Assembly (NCBI GenBank): GCA_024280945.1 | Contig: JAMXLO010000123.1 | Location: forward strand, 1 to 64,000 | Direction of reading: 5' to 3' | Source of the DNA: Acetobacteraceae bacterium | GTDB lineage: Bacteria > Pseudomonadota > Alphaproteobacteria > Acetobacterales > Acetobacteraceae | Length of the DNA stretch: 64,000 nucleotides | Shown here: piece after piece, positions 17,635 to 26,051 of the stretch | How positions within the stretch are numbered: the stretch's first letter is position 1 | Layout: each line of letters starts with the position of its first letter | The notes under the pieces: model-generated | What the model was told of the DNA's origin: nothing | What the model saw: the letters and a program-made list of their open reading frames with translations, nothing else | The model's database searches: none | Made by a program: the position numbers and the translations under genes

Positions 17635-18900
17635 TCAGCCTGCCGCGCGCGCCTTCGCGTCACGCTGATACACGGCCAGGAACGCGCGGCCCATCAGCGA
17701 TGTCTCCTGCTCCATGCAGTGTTCCAGCACCTGTGCCCGCGTTGCCTGAACTCTTTTGTCGTCGGGCGCGGCACCGGCGGCGAACTCCGCGAGGTGAGCG
17801 GCGAGCCGCGTCTGTCCGCCCTCGGCGAGCGCCGCCGCCCGCATGGCCAACCTGTCCGCTCCTCCCGCCAGTGCCGCCAGTTCAGCCGCCAGTTCGGCGG
17901 CATGCGCCGGCTTGAGATGCGCCGGATTGCCATCGAACCACCCGCCGTAGAGATGCCAGATCGCACGCACGACGAACTCCGGATCGTCATATTCCGGGAG
18001 CAGATAAGGTTTCGCCAGCAACTCTGCCGGGGCCGACACGCTGCGCAGCACCTCGTCCAGCGTGCATCCCCGGTTCATCAGCGCAAGTGTCTGGCCTACC
18101 AGGCTTTCCAGCAGCGTCGCGCCATCGTCCAGCACCTGACCGGCGCGCGCCGCGCCGAAGATCACCGGCCCATGCCCGGGGATCAGCACCTCGGGCTTGA
18201 GCGTCTGCATCCGCCGCAAAGACTCCGCCCATTCCGCCGCGTAGCGCTGCACCTTGCGCGGATTGCCCACGTTCGGGAACATCCAGATCACGAAATCCCC
18301 GCTGACCAACACGCCCCGCTCGGGCAGCCAGACGAATGTCGCGTCGTCGGTTTCCCCACGCCCATGGAACAGCTCCAATCGCTCGCCGCCAATCATCAGC
18401 GACAGCGTGTCGTCATACACCTGGTCAGGCTGCCGCTGGCCGACGGGATAGGTGTAGTTTGGGTAGTTGAACTGCTGACCTTGCACCACGCTGTTGAAGC
18501 CCTGCGTCATCTTGTAGCGCTCCATCCGCCGCGGAACGTCGCGATGGGCAATGATGCGCGGCCGGGCAAGGCCGCGTGCGTCCGCCTCCTCATCGATGAC
18601 CTTGATGCCGCCGGTATGGTCGACATGACCGTGCGTATAGATAATCGTATGGACCGGGCTGTCGTCCCAGCGCCGGATCGCCGCCAGGGTCTGGCCCGCC
18701 AGCGCGGCATTCGCCGTGTCGACCAGCAGCAACCCGGCCGAAGTGCGGATGGCGGTGACGCTGCCGCAGAAATAGGTCGAGTGGATGGTGACGATGTTCT
18801 CGGCGACCGCCGTGATGGCGGTGTTCGACACGGCCTGCGTCCACTCCTCCATCGGCGCGGCGCCACACCAAAGCCGTTCAAAAAGCTGGTCCTGCTCCAC
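17635..18900 (-). CDS. Alkylsulfatase-like metallo-beta-lactamase-fold hydrolase
   Basis: The 421-residue protein has an N-terminal metallo-beta-lactamase domain with THGHVDH (89-95) and the later GHG and GDFV metal-ligand regions. A helical segment with YGGWFDGNPAHLKP follows, which is the dimerisation-domain signature of class III (SdsA-type) secondary alkylsulfatases. The C-terminal SCP2-like domain of full SdsA1 (about 650 residues) is missing, and there is no signal peptide, so it is a short cytoplasmic member. Likely a hydrolase of sulfate esters or related substrates. It starts with GTG 18900 behind AGGAGAGA. Confidence 0.85.
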   Translation of the reverse strand: MEQDQLFERLWCGAAPMEEWTQAVSNTAITAVAENIVTIHSTYFCGSVTAIRTSAGLLLVDTANAALAGQTLAAIRRWDDSPVHTIIYTHGHVDHTGGIKVIDEEADARGLARPRIIAHRDVPRRMERYKMTQGFNSVVQGQQFNYPNYTYPVGQRQPDQVYDDTLSLMIGGERLELFHGRGETDDATFVWLPERGVLVSGDFVIWMFPNVGNPRKVQRYAAEWAESLRRMQTLKPEVLIPGHGPVIFGAARAGQVLDDGATLLESLVGQTLALMNRGCTLDEVLRSVSAPAELLAKPYLLPEYDDPEFVVRAIWHLYGGWFDGNPAHLKPAHAAELAAELAALAGGADRLAMRAAALAEGGQTRLAAHLAEFAAGAAPDDKRVQATRAQVLEHCMEQETSLMGRAFLAVYQRDAKARAAG

Positions 18901-19003
18901 GACATCTCTCCTGCGCGCCGTCGCATGAGGCGCGCGCCGGCAGCAGCGGTCTTACAGCCGTGGCCACTCCTGTCGAAGCCCACGCCAGAATGGGCGCGTG
19001 CCC

Positions 19004-19249
19004 TCAGAGTGTGCGGTGCGTTCCGTCGCAGCGCGGCTTGTTGGCGCTGTTCTTGCAGCCGCAGAATGCGATCGTGGCGGATTCCTCCGCCTTGAACTCG
19101 ACCGGGGAAAAGCCGCTGCCGCGATGTGACCCATCGCAGAACGGCTGGTTGCCGCTCTTGCCGCAGGCGCACCACCAGTACGACTTGCCGGCCTCCACCT
19201 CCATCCGATACGGGCTCTTCTGTGCGATAACCGGTTGCGTGCCTGACAT
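19004..19249 (-). CDS. Twin CDGSH-type iron-sulfur protein
   Basis: This small protein (81 residues) carries two CDGSH iron-sulfur motifs, CACGKSGNQPFCDGSH and CGCKNSANKPRCDGTH. Each has the three Cys and one His that bind a [2Fe-2S] cluster (mitoNEET/MiNT family). Such proteins are redox or cluster-transfer factors. I prefer ATG 19249 (GGAAGA just upstream); an upstream in-frame ATG at 19282 would overlap the aminotransferase stop by 17 bases. It is directly downstream of the aminotransferase in the same direction and may be cotranscribed. Confidence 0.9.
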   Translation of the reverse strand: MSGTQPVIAQKSPYRMEVEAGKSYWWCACGKSGNQPFCDGSHRGSGFSPVEFKAEESATIAFCGCKNSANKPRCDGTHRTL

Positions 19250-19265
19250 TCTTCCAGTTCCCCTT

Positions 19266-20642
19266 TCAGTTGGCTCGGACATCCGCCCAGGTGTCGTCCA
19301 GCGTGCGGGCGAGACGCGCCGCCATGTCGTCCACCTCGGCGTCAGTGATGATCAGCGGCGGCGAGAACGCGATGCGGTCGCCGATGAAGCGCGTGATCAG
19401 CCCATGTTTGCGCGCATGGCCATCGGCGATGCGACCGACGCCACGCGACGCATCGAATGGCGTGCGGGTCGACTTGTCGGCCATCATCTCCATGCCGCAC
19501 AGCAGCCCGACGCCGCGCACATCGCCGATCAGCGGGTGGTCGGCGAATCTTCGCAATGCCTGCTGCATGTATGGCCCGACCTGCTGGACGTGGCCGATCA
19601 TGTCCATCTCCTCGTAGATACGCAGCGTCTCCATCGCAACCGCCGTGGTCACGGGATGGCCGGCATAGGTGAAGCCGTGCGCGAAATTGCCCAGCTTGCG
19701 GCTTTCGTCCAGCATCGCCTCGAACACACGCTGATTGATCAGCAGTGCCGAGATCGGCTGCATGCCGGCCGACAGTGCCTTGGCGGACGAGATCATGTCG
19801 GGCTGCAGATCATAGGTCTGGCTGCCCCACATATTGCCGGTGCGGCCAAAGCCACAGATCACCTCGTCCGCGATGAACAGCACGTCGTACTTGCGCAGGA
19901 CGGCCTGTATTTTCGCCCAATAGGTGCGCGGCGGAGTCAGGCCGCCGCCCGCGCCCATCACGGGTTCGGCGATGAACCCACCGACCGTATCGTCGCCTTC
20001 GGCGACGATCAGCGCTTCGAGCGCATCGGCCATCCTGGTGGCGAACTGCTCCTCGCTCTCGCCATCTGCATGCAGGCGGTAGTAGTGCGGGTATTCGGTG
20101 TGGCGGAAATCCGGGAATGGCAGGCCGAAATCGGCATGCATGTCGGCCTTGCCTGACGCGCTGATCGAGGCTGAGGTGCTGCCGTGATAGCCCATCCTGC
20201 GGCCGATGATCTTGCGCTTGGCCGGCTTGCCGATCGCGGCGTGGTAATACCAGACGAGCTTGATCGCGGTGTCATTCGCTTCCGAGCCGGAGCACTGGAA
20301 CAGCACCTTGTTCATCGGGACCGGAGCGATCTGCAACAGCTTTTCGGCGAGGTCGACGCCGGGTTCGTTGGTGGTGCCGCGATACAGGTGCGCATATCCC
20401 AGCTTGCGCATCTGCTCGTAGGCCACGCGCGCGAGCCGCTCGGACGCGTAACCCAGCGAGGCGCACCACAGGCCAGCGGCAGCGTCGAGGAACTGAGTGC
20501 CGGAATCGTCCCAGACATAGATGCCCTGGCCGCGCGACATGACGACGGGGCCTTCCTCGAGATGCTGCGCCAGATTGGTCTGCGGATGGACGATGGAGGC
20601 GATATCGCGCGCCTGCACCGAATTGGGCGCCACATAGGTCAT
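19266..20642 (-). CDS. Class III (omega-amino acid:pyruvate type) aminotransferase
   Basis: This is a PLP-dependent fold-type I transaminase of 458 residues. It transfers an amino group from an omega-amino acid, polyamine or similar donor to pyruvate or a keto acid. Seen motifs: the PLP-phosphate site CSGSEANDTAIKL, the carboxylate-side FIADEVICGFGRTG with the PLP-binding Asp, and SSAKALSAG with the Schiff-base Lys. The substrate is undetermined. It follows hyuB by 75 bases on the same strand, suggesting that it processes an amino compound released by the hydantoinase-type enzymes. CCGGAG precedes its ATG. Confidence 0.93.
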   Translation of the reverse strand: MTYVAPNSVQARDIASIVHPQTNLAQHLEEGPVVMSRGQGIYVWDDSGTQFLDAAAGLWCASLGYASERLARVAYEQMRKLGYAHLYRGTTNEPGVDLAEKLLQIAPVPMNKVLFQCSGSEANDTAIKLVWYYHAAIGKPAKRKIIGRRMGYHGSTSASISASGKADMHADFGLPFPDFRHTEYPHYYRLHADGESEEQFATRMADALEALIVAEGDDTVGGFIAEPVMGAGGGLTPPRTYWAKIQAVLRKYDVLFIADEVICGFGRTGNMWGSQTYDLQPDMISSAKALSAGMQPISALLINQRVFEAMLDESRKLGNFAHGFTYAGHPVTTAVAMETLRIYEEMDMIGHVQQVGPYMQQALRRFADHPLIGDVRGVGLLCGMEMMADKSTRTPFDASRGVGRIADGHARKHGLITRFIGDRIAFSPPLIITDAEVDDMAARLARTLDDTWADVRAN

Positions 20643-20717
20643 ATATGGCTCCGGGTGACAGCCCGGCCTCCTGCTGTCATGGCCAGACTTGATCGGGCCA
20701 TCATTCGCATCTCCTCC

Positions 20718-22412
20718 TCAGATGGACTCGGCGCCGTAGTCACGACGCGCCGCCAGTGAAGTAACGTATCCGTCCAGCAGGTCGGCGGAAAGCCGGGCGC
20801 GATCCCGTCGCGAGGGTGACCCGTAACCGCCCGAGCCGGGCGCCTCGACCACAACCAGCGAGCCGGCCGGCGCGATGAAACCGCCCTTGCTGTTGAGTTT
20901 GCGCGCGTTGCCTTGCGGCGGGATCAGTTCCAGCCGCGCCGCGCCGCCGGATTTGCCATCCGCAAGGCCGAACGGCGGCGTCACTGTGCGCTCGCAACAG
21001 ACTGCGGCGTGAGCGTCGCGTTCCAGCACGCGCCAGATGCGGCGCACCCCGAGACCGCCGCGCCAGGTGCCGGCGCCGCCGCTGTCAGGCACCAGCGCGT
21101 ACTCTTCCACGCGCAAGGGGAAGCTCATCTCGATGATCTCGACCGGCGTGTTCATCATGTTCGAGACCGTCGAGGCGACGGCGTTGATGCCGTCCTTGAC
21201 CGGTCGCGCGCCGAAGCCGCCTTTCACTGACTCATAACTGACATAGCGTTCGTCGGTGCGATAGTCGACGCCACCGAACGTCACGACAGCCGAGGTGCCC
21301 TGCGATCCTGCCATCACGGTGCGCGGCGTGAAGGCGAACATCGCCGCCATCACCATGTCGGCGACGCGATGCGACATCTCATGGTTGGCATAGACGACGG
21401 GTGCGGGCAACTGCGCGTTCACCACCGAGCCGGATGGTGCGGTCACGGTGACCGGGCGCCAGCAACCCGAGTTCGGCGGGATCAGGCTTTTCGGGTCGGC
21501 GATCATCTTCAATGCGCAGAACACGCCGGATGCGGTGACGGTCAGCGGCGCATTCATCGGCCCTGGCACCTGGGGATCGGAGCCTGTGAAGTCGGCGGTG
21601 ATGGTATCGCCACGCTTGGTGATGCGCAGCTTCACGGTGAAGGTTTCGTCGTCGATCTCGCCCGGCGCGATGACGCCGTCGCCATCGAAGATGTCGGTGA
21701 ACTCGGCTTCGCCATCGGGCAACGCGCGCAGCGCGGCGCGCATCATGGTCTCGGAGTAGTCCTGCACCTCCTGCATGATGTCGAGCAGCGTCTCGGTGCC
21801 GTATTTCGCGGCCAGCTCCTGCAGGCGCGTCGCGGCACGCCAGTTCGCCGATACCTGCGCGCGCAGGTCGCCCAGGCGTTCGGTGGGCGTGCGCACGTTG
21901 GCGAAAATGATTGCCTCGATGGCCGGATCGGGTTTGCCGTCGCGATAGAGGCGGATGGGCGGCAGCCGCAGCCCCTCGCCATAGATCTCGGTCACTGCGC
22001 CATAGCTGCCGGGCGTGGCGCTGCCGATGTCCGGCCAGTGCGCGCGCACGCAGCCGAAGCCGAGCAGGCGATCGTCATGGAATGCGGGAGCGATGACGTT
22101 CACGTCCGGCAGGTGCGAACCGCCGTGGTATGGGTCGTTGTGGATGAAGACGTCGCCTGGTGCCACGTCGGGGAACGCCTGCACCACGGCGCGCACGGCA
22201 TCGGGCATCGAGCCGAGATGGATCGGCAGATCGGGGCCTTGCGCGACCATGTTGCCGTGCATGTCGAAGACGCCGCAGGAATAGTCGCCGGCGACCTTCA
22301 GCAACGGGGAATACGCGGTCTTCGCGAGAACGATCTTCATTTCCTCGGCGGCGCAGGTCAGCGCGTTCTTCACAACTTCGAAGCGAGCCGGGTCAGTCCT
22401 CAGCAAGGGCAT
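20718..22412 (-). CDS. hyuB: Hydantoinase B/oxoprolinase subunit (locus 1)
   Basis: The 564-residue protein belongs to the HyuB family. It pairs with HyuA in ATP-dependent N-methylhydantoinase, 5-oxoprolinase and acetone/acetophenone-carboxylase-like enzymes. The family hallmark HNDPYHGGSHLPDV is present, as are the N-terminal EMKIVLAKTAYSP block and the C-terminal SGGYGSP. CAGGAG stands 7 bases before the ATG. Its expected partner hyuA (23938-26010) is upstream on the same strand, but the two are separated by 1.5 kb carrying an opposite-strand protease gene, whereas the second locus (29732-33417) keeps the normal overlap. Confidence 0.93.
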   Translation of the reverse strand: MPLLRTDPARFEVVKNALTCAAEEMKIVLAKTAYSPLLKVAGDYSCGVFDMHGNMVAQGPDLPIHLGSMPDAVRAVVQAFPDVAPGDVFIHNDPYHGGSHLPDVNVIAPAFHDDRLLGFGCVRAHWPDIGSATPGSYGAVTEIYGEGLRLPPIRLYRDGKPDPAIEAIIFANVRTPTERLGDLRAQVSANWRAATRLQELAAKYGTETLLDIMQEVQDYSETMMRAALRALPDGEAEFTDIFDGDGVIAPGEIDDETFTVKLRITKRGDTITADFTGSDPQVPGPMNAPLTVTASGVFCALKMIADPKSLIPPNSGCWRPVTVTAPSGSVVNAQLPAPVVYANHEMSHRVADMVMAAMFAFTPRTVMAGSQGTSAVVTFGGVDYRTDERYVSYESVKGGFGARPVKDGINAVASTVSNMMNTPVEIIEMSFPLRVEEYALVPDSGGAGTWRGGLGVRRIWRVLERDAHAAVCCERTVTPPFGLADGKSGGAARLELIPPQGNARKLNSKGGFIAPAGSLVVVEAPGSGGYGSPSRRDRARLSADLLDGYVTSLAARRDYGAESI

Positions 22413-22427
22413 ATTCTGCTCCTGGGC

Positions 22428-23894
22428 GTGGAGTGGTGTGACAAAGCGATCCGGAGGGGAGGGCGAGTAGGAACCTCGCGGGATGCGCTAAAGGGCATTC
22501 TTCCGACTATCACTCTGGTAAGCCAGACGAACTATCGCGTTCGCCAGTATATTGTCTTTGACGCAGAACGTCTGCTCGCTCGCCCGGTGAGAACCTTCTT
22601 TGAGGCGGATATTGTAGAGCAGGCACTGAAAGCTGTTCTTGACCCGGGTCTTTCCTTTTCGGTTGAGAGCCTGCCGACTGCGCGCTTCGTGCCCTATGAG
22701 AGCATAGAGTTACCATTCATCCCCCAACGCGTTGCCGTGTTGGTGTCGTCTGGTGAGACTGAAGCAGTTGCCGAGAGAGCCGCGCTCGACGTGCGCAAGT
22801 CCGTCGAAGACCTGATCGACAGGGAAGGCAAACAGCGCGTTCTGGGCATCGGCGCCGATGTTCCTATCGTGCCGGCCGACTTCAGTTGCCAGCATATGAT
22901 GGACGTCGATGTGTTCGGCACCAGGGCCGATGCTCATCGGGTGACCAAGATCGATCAGCTTCCCGCCAGCTTCAGTGGTCTTACCGGGGCAGGCGTGAAT
23001 GTGGTGATCATTGATTCAGGTCTGGACGTGGCTCTCGTCCCCGCCGGTCAATGGGGCGGCGGCTGGCAACCACTGGCAACCAGTTCGCTTCCGGCTGGTC
23101 CGGTTCCGGGGACAACCACCGGCAAGGACGCCACGCACGGCTCGATGATTTTACAGAACATTCTGGCCGTTGCTCCGCTGGCCCGGATCTGGGACGTGCC
23201 GTTGATACAACCGCCGCGCATCAACGATATCACCGCTTTTCTTGCTCAGGCGGAGGGAACATTCCAGAAGATGATCGCTGACATCGCGAGCATGCCCGGG
23301 CAGCAATGGGTATTCATGAATGCCTGGGCGATCTTTGATCGCCGTTCGGAAGTGCCGCCGGGCGATTACACGGAAAACAATCCGACCGGTGGCGGCAATC
23401 ATCTGTTCATTGACCTTATCGAATCCCTCGCAGCGAAGAACTTCGATATGGTCTTCTGCGCCGGTAATTGCGGCGGTGTCTGCCCTGACGGGCGATGTGG
23501 TCCTAACGATTTCGGCCCTGGGCGGGGTATCTGGGGTGCCAATGCACATGCAAAAGTGCTGACCGTCGGTGCGACACGGACGCACGGCGCCTGGATGGGC
23601 TACTCCTCGGAGGGACCACTGCTTGGGACCAAGCTGGCAAATGACAAGCCTGATATCTGCGCACCCAGCCAGTATACCGAAACAGGCGGGCCAGTGCCGG
23701 CGAATATAGGAACGTCTGCGTCTGCGGCGCTTGCCTGCGGCGTGGTTACGGCGTTCCGAAGCAGATGGCCACAGAGCATGGTACCACCCTCGCAAGTGAT
23801 CTGGGCGCTGCAAACAGGCGCGGGTCCGGTCTGGACCTCCAGGCTGGGGCATGGAGTTCTGAACGCTCGAGCCGCGGCGGGGGCATTGCCTTGA
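22428..23894 (+). CDS. Subtilisin-like (S8) serine protease, inserted between hyuA and hyuB
   Basis: The product has about 488 residues. The S8 catalytic triad is intact: Asp196 in VVIIDSGLD, His237 in DATHGSM and Ser430 in NIGTSASAALA, with the oxyanion Asn347 in FCAGNCGG. An N-terminal region of about 180 residues with no signal peptide precedes the protease domain and may be a prodomain or recognition part. A Cys-rich loop (CGGVCPDGRC) is notable. The start is uncertain: GTG 22428 overlaps the hyuB leader, while the strong GGAGGGGAGGG at about 22455 has no ATG/GTG/TTG suitably placed; GTG 22587 is an alternative. Codon choice looks less GC-biased than in its neighbours, hinting at recent transfer. 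Confidence 0.85.
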   Translation: MEWCDKAIRRGGRVGTSRDALKGILPTITLVSQTNYRVRQYIVFDAERLLARPVRTFFEADIVEQALKAVLDPGLSFSVESLPTARFVPYESIELPFIPQRVAVLVSSGETEAVAERAALDVRKSVEDLIDREGKQRVLGIGADVPIVPADFSCQHMMDVDVFGTRADAHRVTKIDQLPASFSGLTGAGVNVVIIDSGLDVALVPAGQWGGGWQPLATSSLPAGPVPGTTTGKDATHGSMILQNILAVAPLARIWDVPLIQPPRINDITAFLAQAEGTFQKMIADIASMPGQQWVFMNAWAIFDRRSEVPPGDYTENNPTGGGNHLFIDLIESLAAKNFDMVFCAGNCGGVCPDGRCGPNDFGPGRGIWGANAHAKVLTVGATRTHGAWMGYSSEGPLLGTKLANDKPDICAPSQYTETGGPVPANIGTSASAALACGVVTAFRSRWPQSMVPPSQVIWALQTGAGPVWTSRLGHGVLNARAAAGALP

Positions 23895-23937
23895 GGCAAT
23901 GGCAACCGCGCTTTGCCCGATGCCATGATTTGCCGCC

Positions 23938-26010
23938 TCATGCGCGTGTCAGCCGAATGTAACCAGGATCCAGCACCTGCGCCTGCCATCCCGGCGGTAC
24001 CACCACTGTCGAGTCCATCGCCTCGACGATCGCCGGGCCGGCGATCCCAGTGCCGGATAGCAGGCCTTCGCGCCAATGCACCGGCGTTGGCACCATTCCC
24101 GCATCGGTGAACCAAACTTCGCGCATTGTTTCGCGTGCACGCGCCGCATCGCCGCGTTGCGCCAGCGGCACATCCGGCAGTCGTCCGAGTGCCGTCAGTC
24201 GTAGGTTGACCAACTGCACGCGCTCTGAGCGATTGGCATGACCATAGGTCTGCTCGTGCCTGACGTGAAAAACCTCGGCCAGTTCATCCAGGGATGCACC
24301 TGTGATCGCGCCATCGGCGATCGGTACGGTGAGCTCGTAGGCCTGTCGGCGATAGCGCACATCGGCCAGGCGGAGCAGCGCCTGCCGGTCCGCTGGCACG
24401 CGCGCGGCGCGCAGCATCTCGCGTCCTGCCTGCTCCATGGCGGCGATCACATCGGCAACCCTGGCGGGATCGATCGTCGCGAGATCGGCGTACAGCGTGC
24501 GAGAGTAATCGCGCTTGAGGTCGCTCGCGACGAGACCGAGCGCGGAGAAAGCGCCGGGTGAGGGCGGCACGATTACTTCCGCGATGTGCAATTCCTCCGC
24601 CAGCGCCACCGCGTGTACTGGACCAGCGCCGCCGAACGCGATGAGGCTGAATTCCTGCGGGTCGTAGCCGCGCTCGATCGACACGATGCGGAGCGCCTGC
24701 GCCATGTTGCTGTTGACCACTTCGATGATGCGCGCGGCGGCTTCTGGTACGGTCAGGCCGAGTGGGCGGGCGATGGCCGTATCGATCGCGCGCTCTGCGG
24801 CGGCGAGGTCAAGGCGCAGATTGCCGCCCAGCAATGCTTCGCGATCCAGATAACCGAGCACGATATCGGCGTCGGTGACCGTAGGCAGCGTGCCACCGGC
24901 GGCGTAAGCGGCGGGGCCTGGCGTGGCGCCGCCGCTTTGCGGGCCGACCTTCAGCGCGCCGCCTGGATCGATCCAGGCGATCGAGCCACCGCCCGCACTG
25001 ACCTCTGCCAGATCGATCACCGGCACGCGGATCGGATGCCCGGTGCCGTGCATCCAGCGGTTGGCGTGGCCGGCGCCGCCGACCTCATACTCCGCCGTCA
25101 CCGAGACTTCGCCATTGGCGATGACGCTGGCCTTCGCGGTCGTGCCGCCCATGTCGAACGAGATCAGGTTCGGACGCGCTAACTGCCGACCCGCCAACGC
25201 TGCCGCGATGACGCCGGCTGCGGGACCGGATTCGACTGCCATTGCCGGCATACGCAGTCCTTCGGCGATGTCGAACACGCCGCCAGACGAGCCCATGATG
25301 TGCAATTGCGGAAGTCCGAGACCGGAGACCGCGGTTTGCAGCCGGTCGAGATACGAGGCCAATACCGGCCCAACCACTGCGCACACCGCTGTGGTACTGG
25401 CGCGTTCGAATTCGCGGATCTCCGGCAGCACTTCGGATGACAGATAGATGCCCACGTCGGGCAAAGCCGCGCGCAGCGCTGCGCCGACACGCCGTTCGTG
25501 CGCGTCATTCAGGAACGAGAACAGGAATGACACGGCGACCGTCTGCAATTCCGCATCGCGGATGGCCTCGATCAACGCCGGCAGTTCGTCCTCGGCCAGT
25601 GGCGTCACCACCTCGCCCTGTGCGTCGATGCGTTCGGTGATCTCGAAGCGCCAACGCCGTGGTACCAGCACGGCGGGAGCGTCCTGCAACAGATCATACA
25701 GGTCTGCGCGTGATGAGCGGCGCAGCTCCAGCAGATCGCGCATACCGCGCGTTGCAACGAATCCCGCGCGCGCTCCCTTGTTCTCCAGCAGCGCATTGGT
25801 CACCACCGTGGTCGCGTGCGCCAACAGCGAGACATCGGCTGGTTCTATGCGATTGCTGTCGAGTGCCTGGCGGATGCCGTCGATCACCGCCTGGCCGAAG
25901 TCGTGCGGCGTGGTTGGCAGCTTGGCAATGGCGATGCGGCCGGTGTCTTCCTCCACCAGGGCGACATCAGTGAAGGTGCCGCCGATGTCGATGCCGATCC
26001 GCCATGCCAT
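23938..26010 (-). CDS. hyuA: Hydantoinase A/oxoprolinase subunit (locus 1)
   Basis: The 690-residue ATP-binding subunit of the HyuA family has the N-terminal IGIDIGGTFTDVAL phosphate loop and the central LISFDMGGTTAKAS block of the ASKHA fold. It phosphorylates the lactam/hydantoin carbonyl in concert with HyuB. The divergent start lies 41 bases from the MFS gene (26052), suggesting a shared control region. The product could open hydantoins, oxoproline or similar amides; the substrate is not defined. Its natural downstream partner hyuB is displaced by the protease gene. Confidence 0.93.
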   Translation of the reverse strand: MAWRIGIDIGGTFTDVALVEEDTGRIAIAKLPTTPHDFGQAVIDGIRQALDSNRIEPADVSLLAHATTVVTNALLENKGARAGFVATRGMRDLLELRRSSRADLYDLLQDAPAVLVPRRWRFEITERIDAQGEVVTPLAEDELPALIEAIRDAELQTVAVSFLFSFLNDAHERRVGAALRAALPDVGIYLSSEVLPEIREFERASTTAVCAVVGPVLASYLDRLQTAVSGLGLPQLHIMGSSGGVFDIAEGLRMPAMAVESGPAAGVIAAALAGRQLARPNLISFDMGGTTAKASVIANGEVSVTAEYEVGGAGHANRWMHGTGHPIRVPVIDLAEVSAGGGSIAWIDPGGALKVGPQSGGATPGPAAYAAGGTLPTVTDADIVLGYLDREALLGGNLRLDLAAAERAIDTAIARPLGLTVPEAAARIIEVVNSNMAQALRIVSIERGYDPQEFSLIAFGGAGPVHAVALAEELHIAEVIVPPSPGAFSALGLVASDLKRDYSRTLYADLATIDPARVADVIAAMEQAGREMLRAARVPADRQALLRLADVRYRRQAYELTVPIADGAITGASLDELAEVFHVRHEQTYGHANRSERVQLVNLRLTALGRLPDVPLAQRGDAARARETMREVWFTDAGMVPTPVHWREGLLSGTGIAGPAIVEAMDSTVVVPPGWQAQVLDPGYIRLTRA

Positions 26011-26051
26011 CCGATTGTGTCCCGTCCCGTAGCCGCTACAACCGACGGATC

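Noticed and set aside
21369-22427. Long N-terminal extension of the protease frame
   Set aside because: It is antisense to hyuB, His/Gly/Arg-rich and without domain features; it only reflects GC-rich codon periodicity of hyuB.
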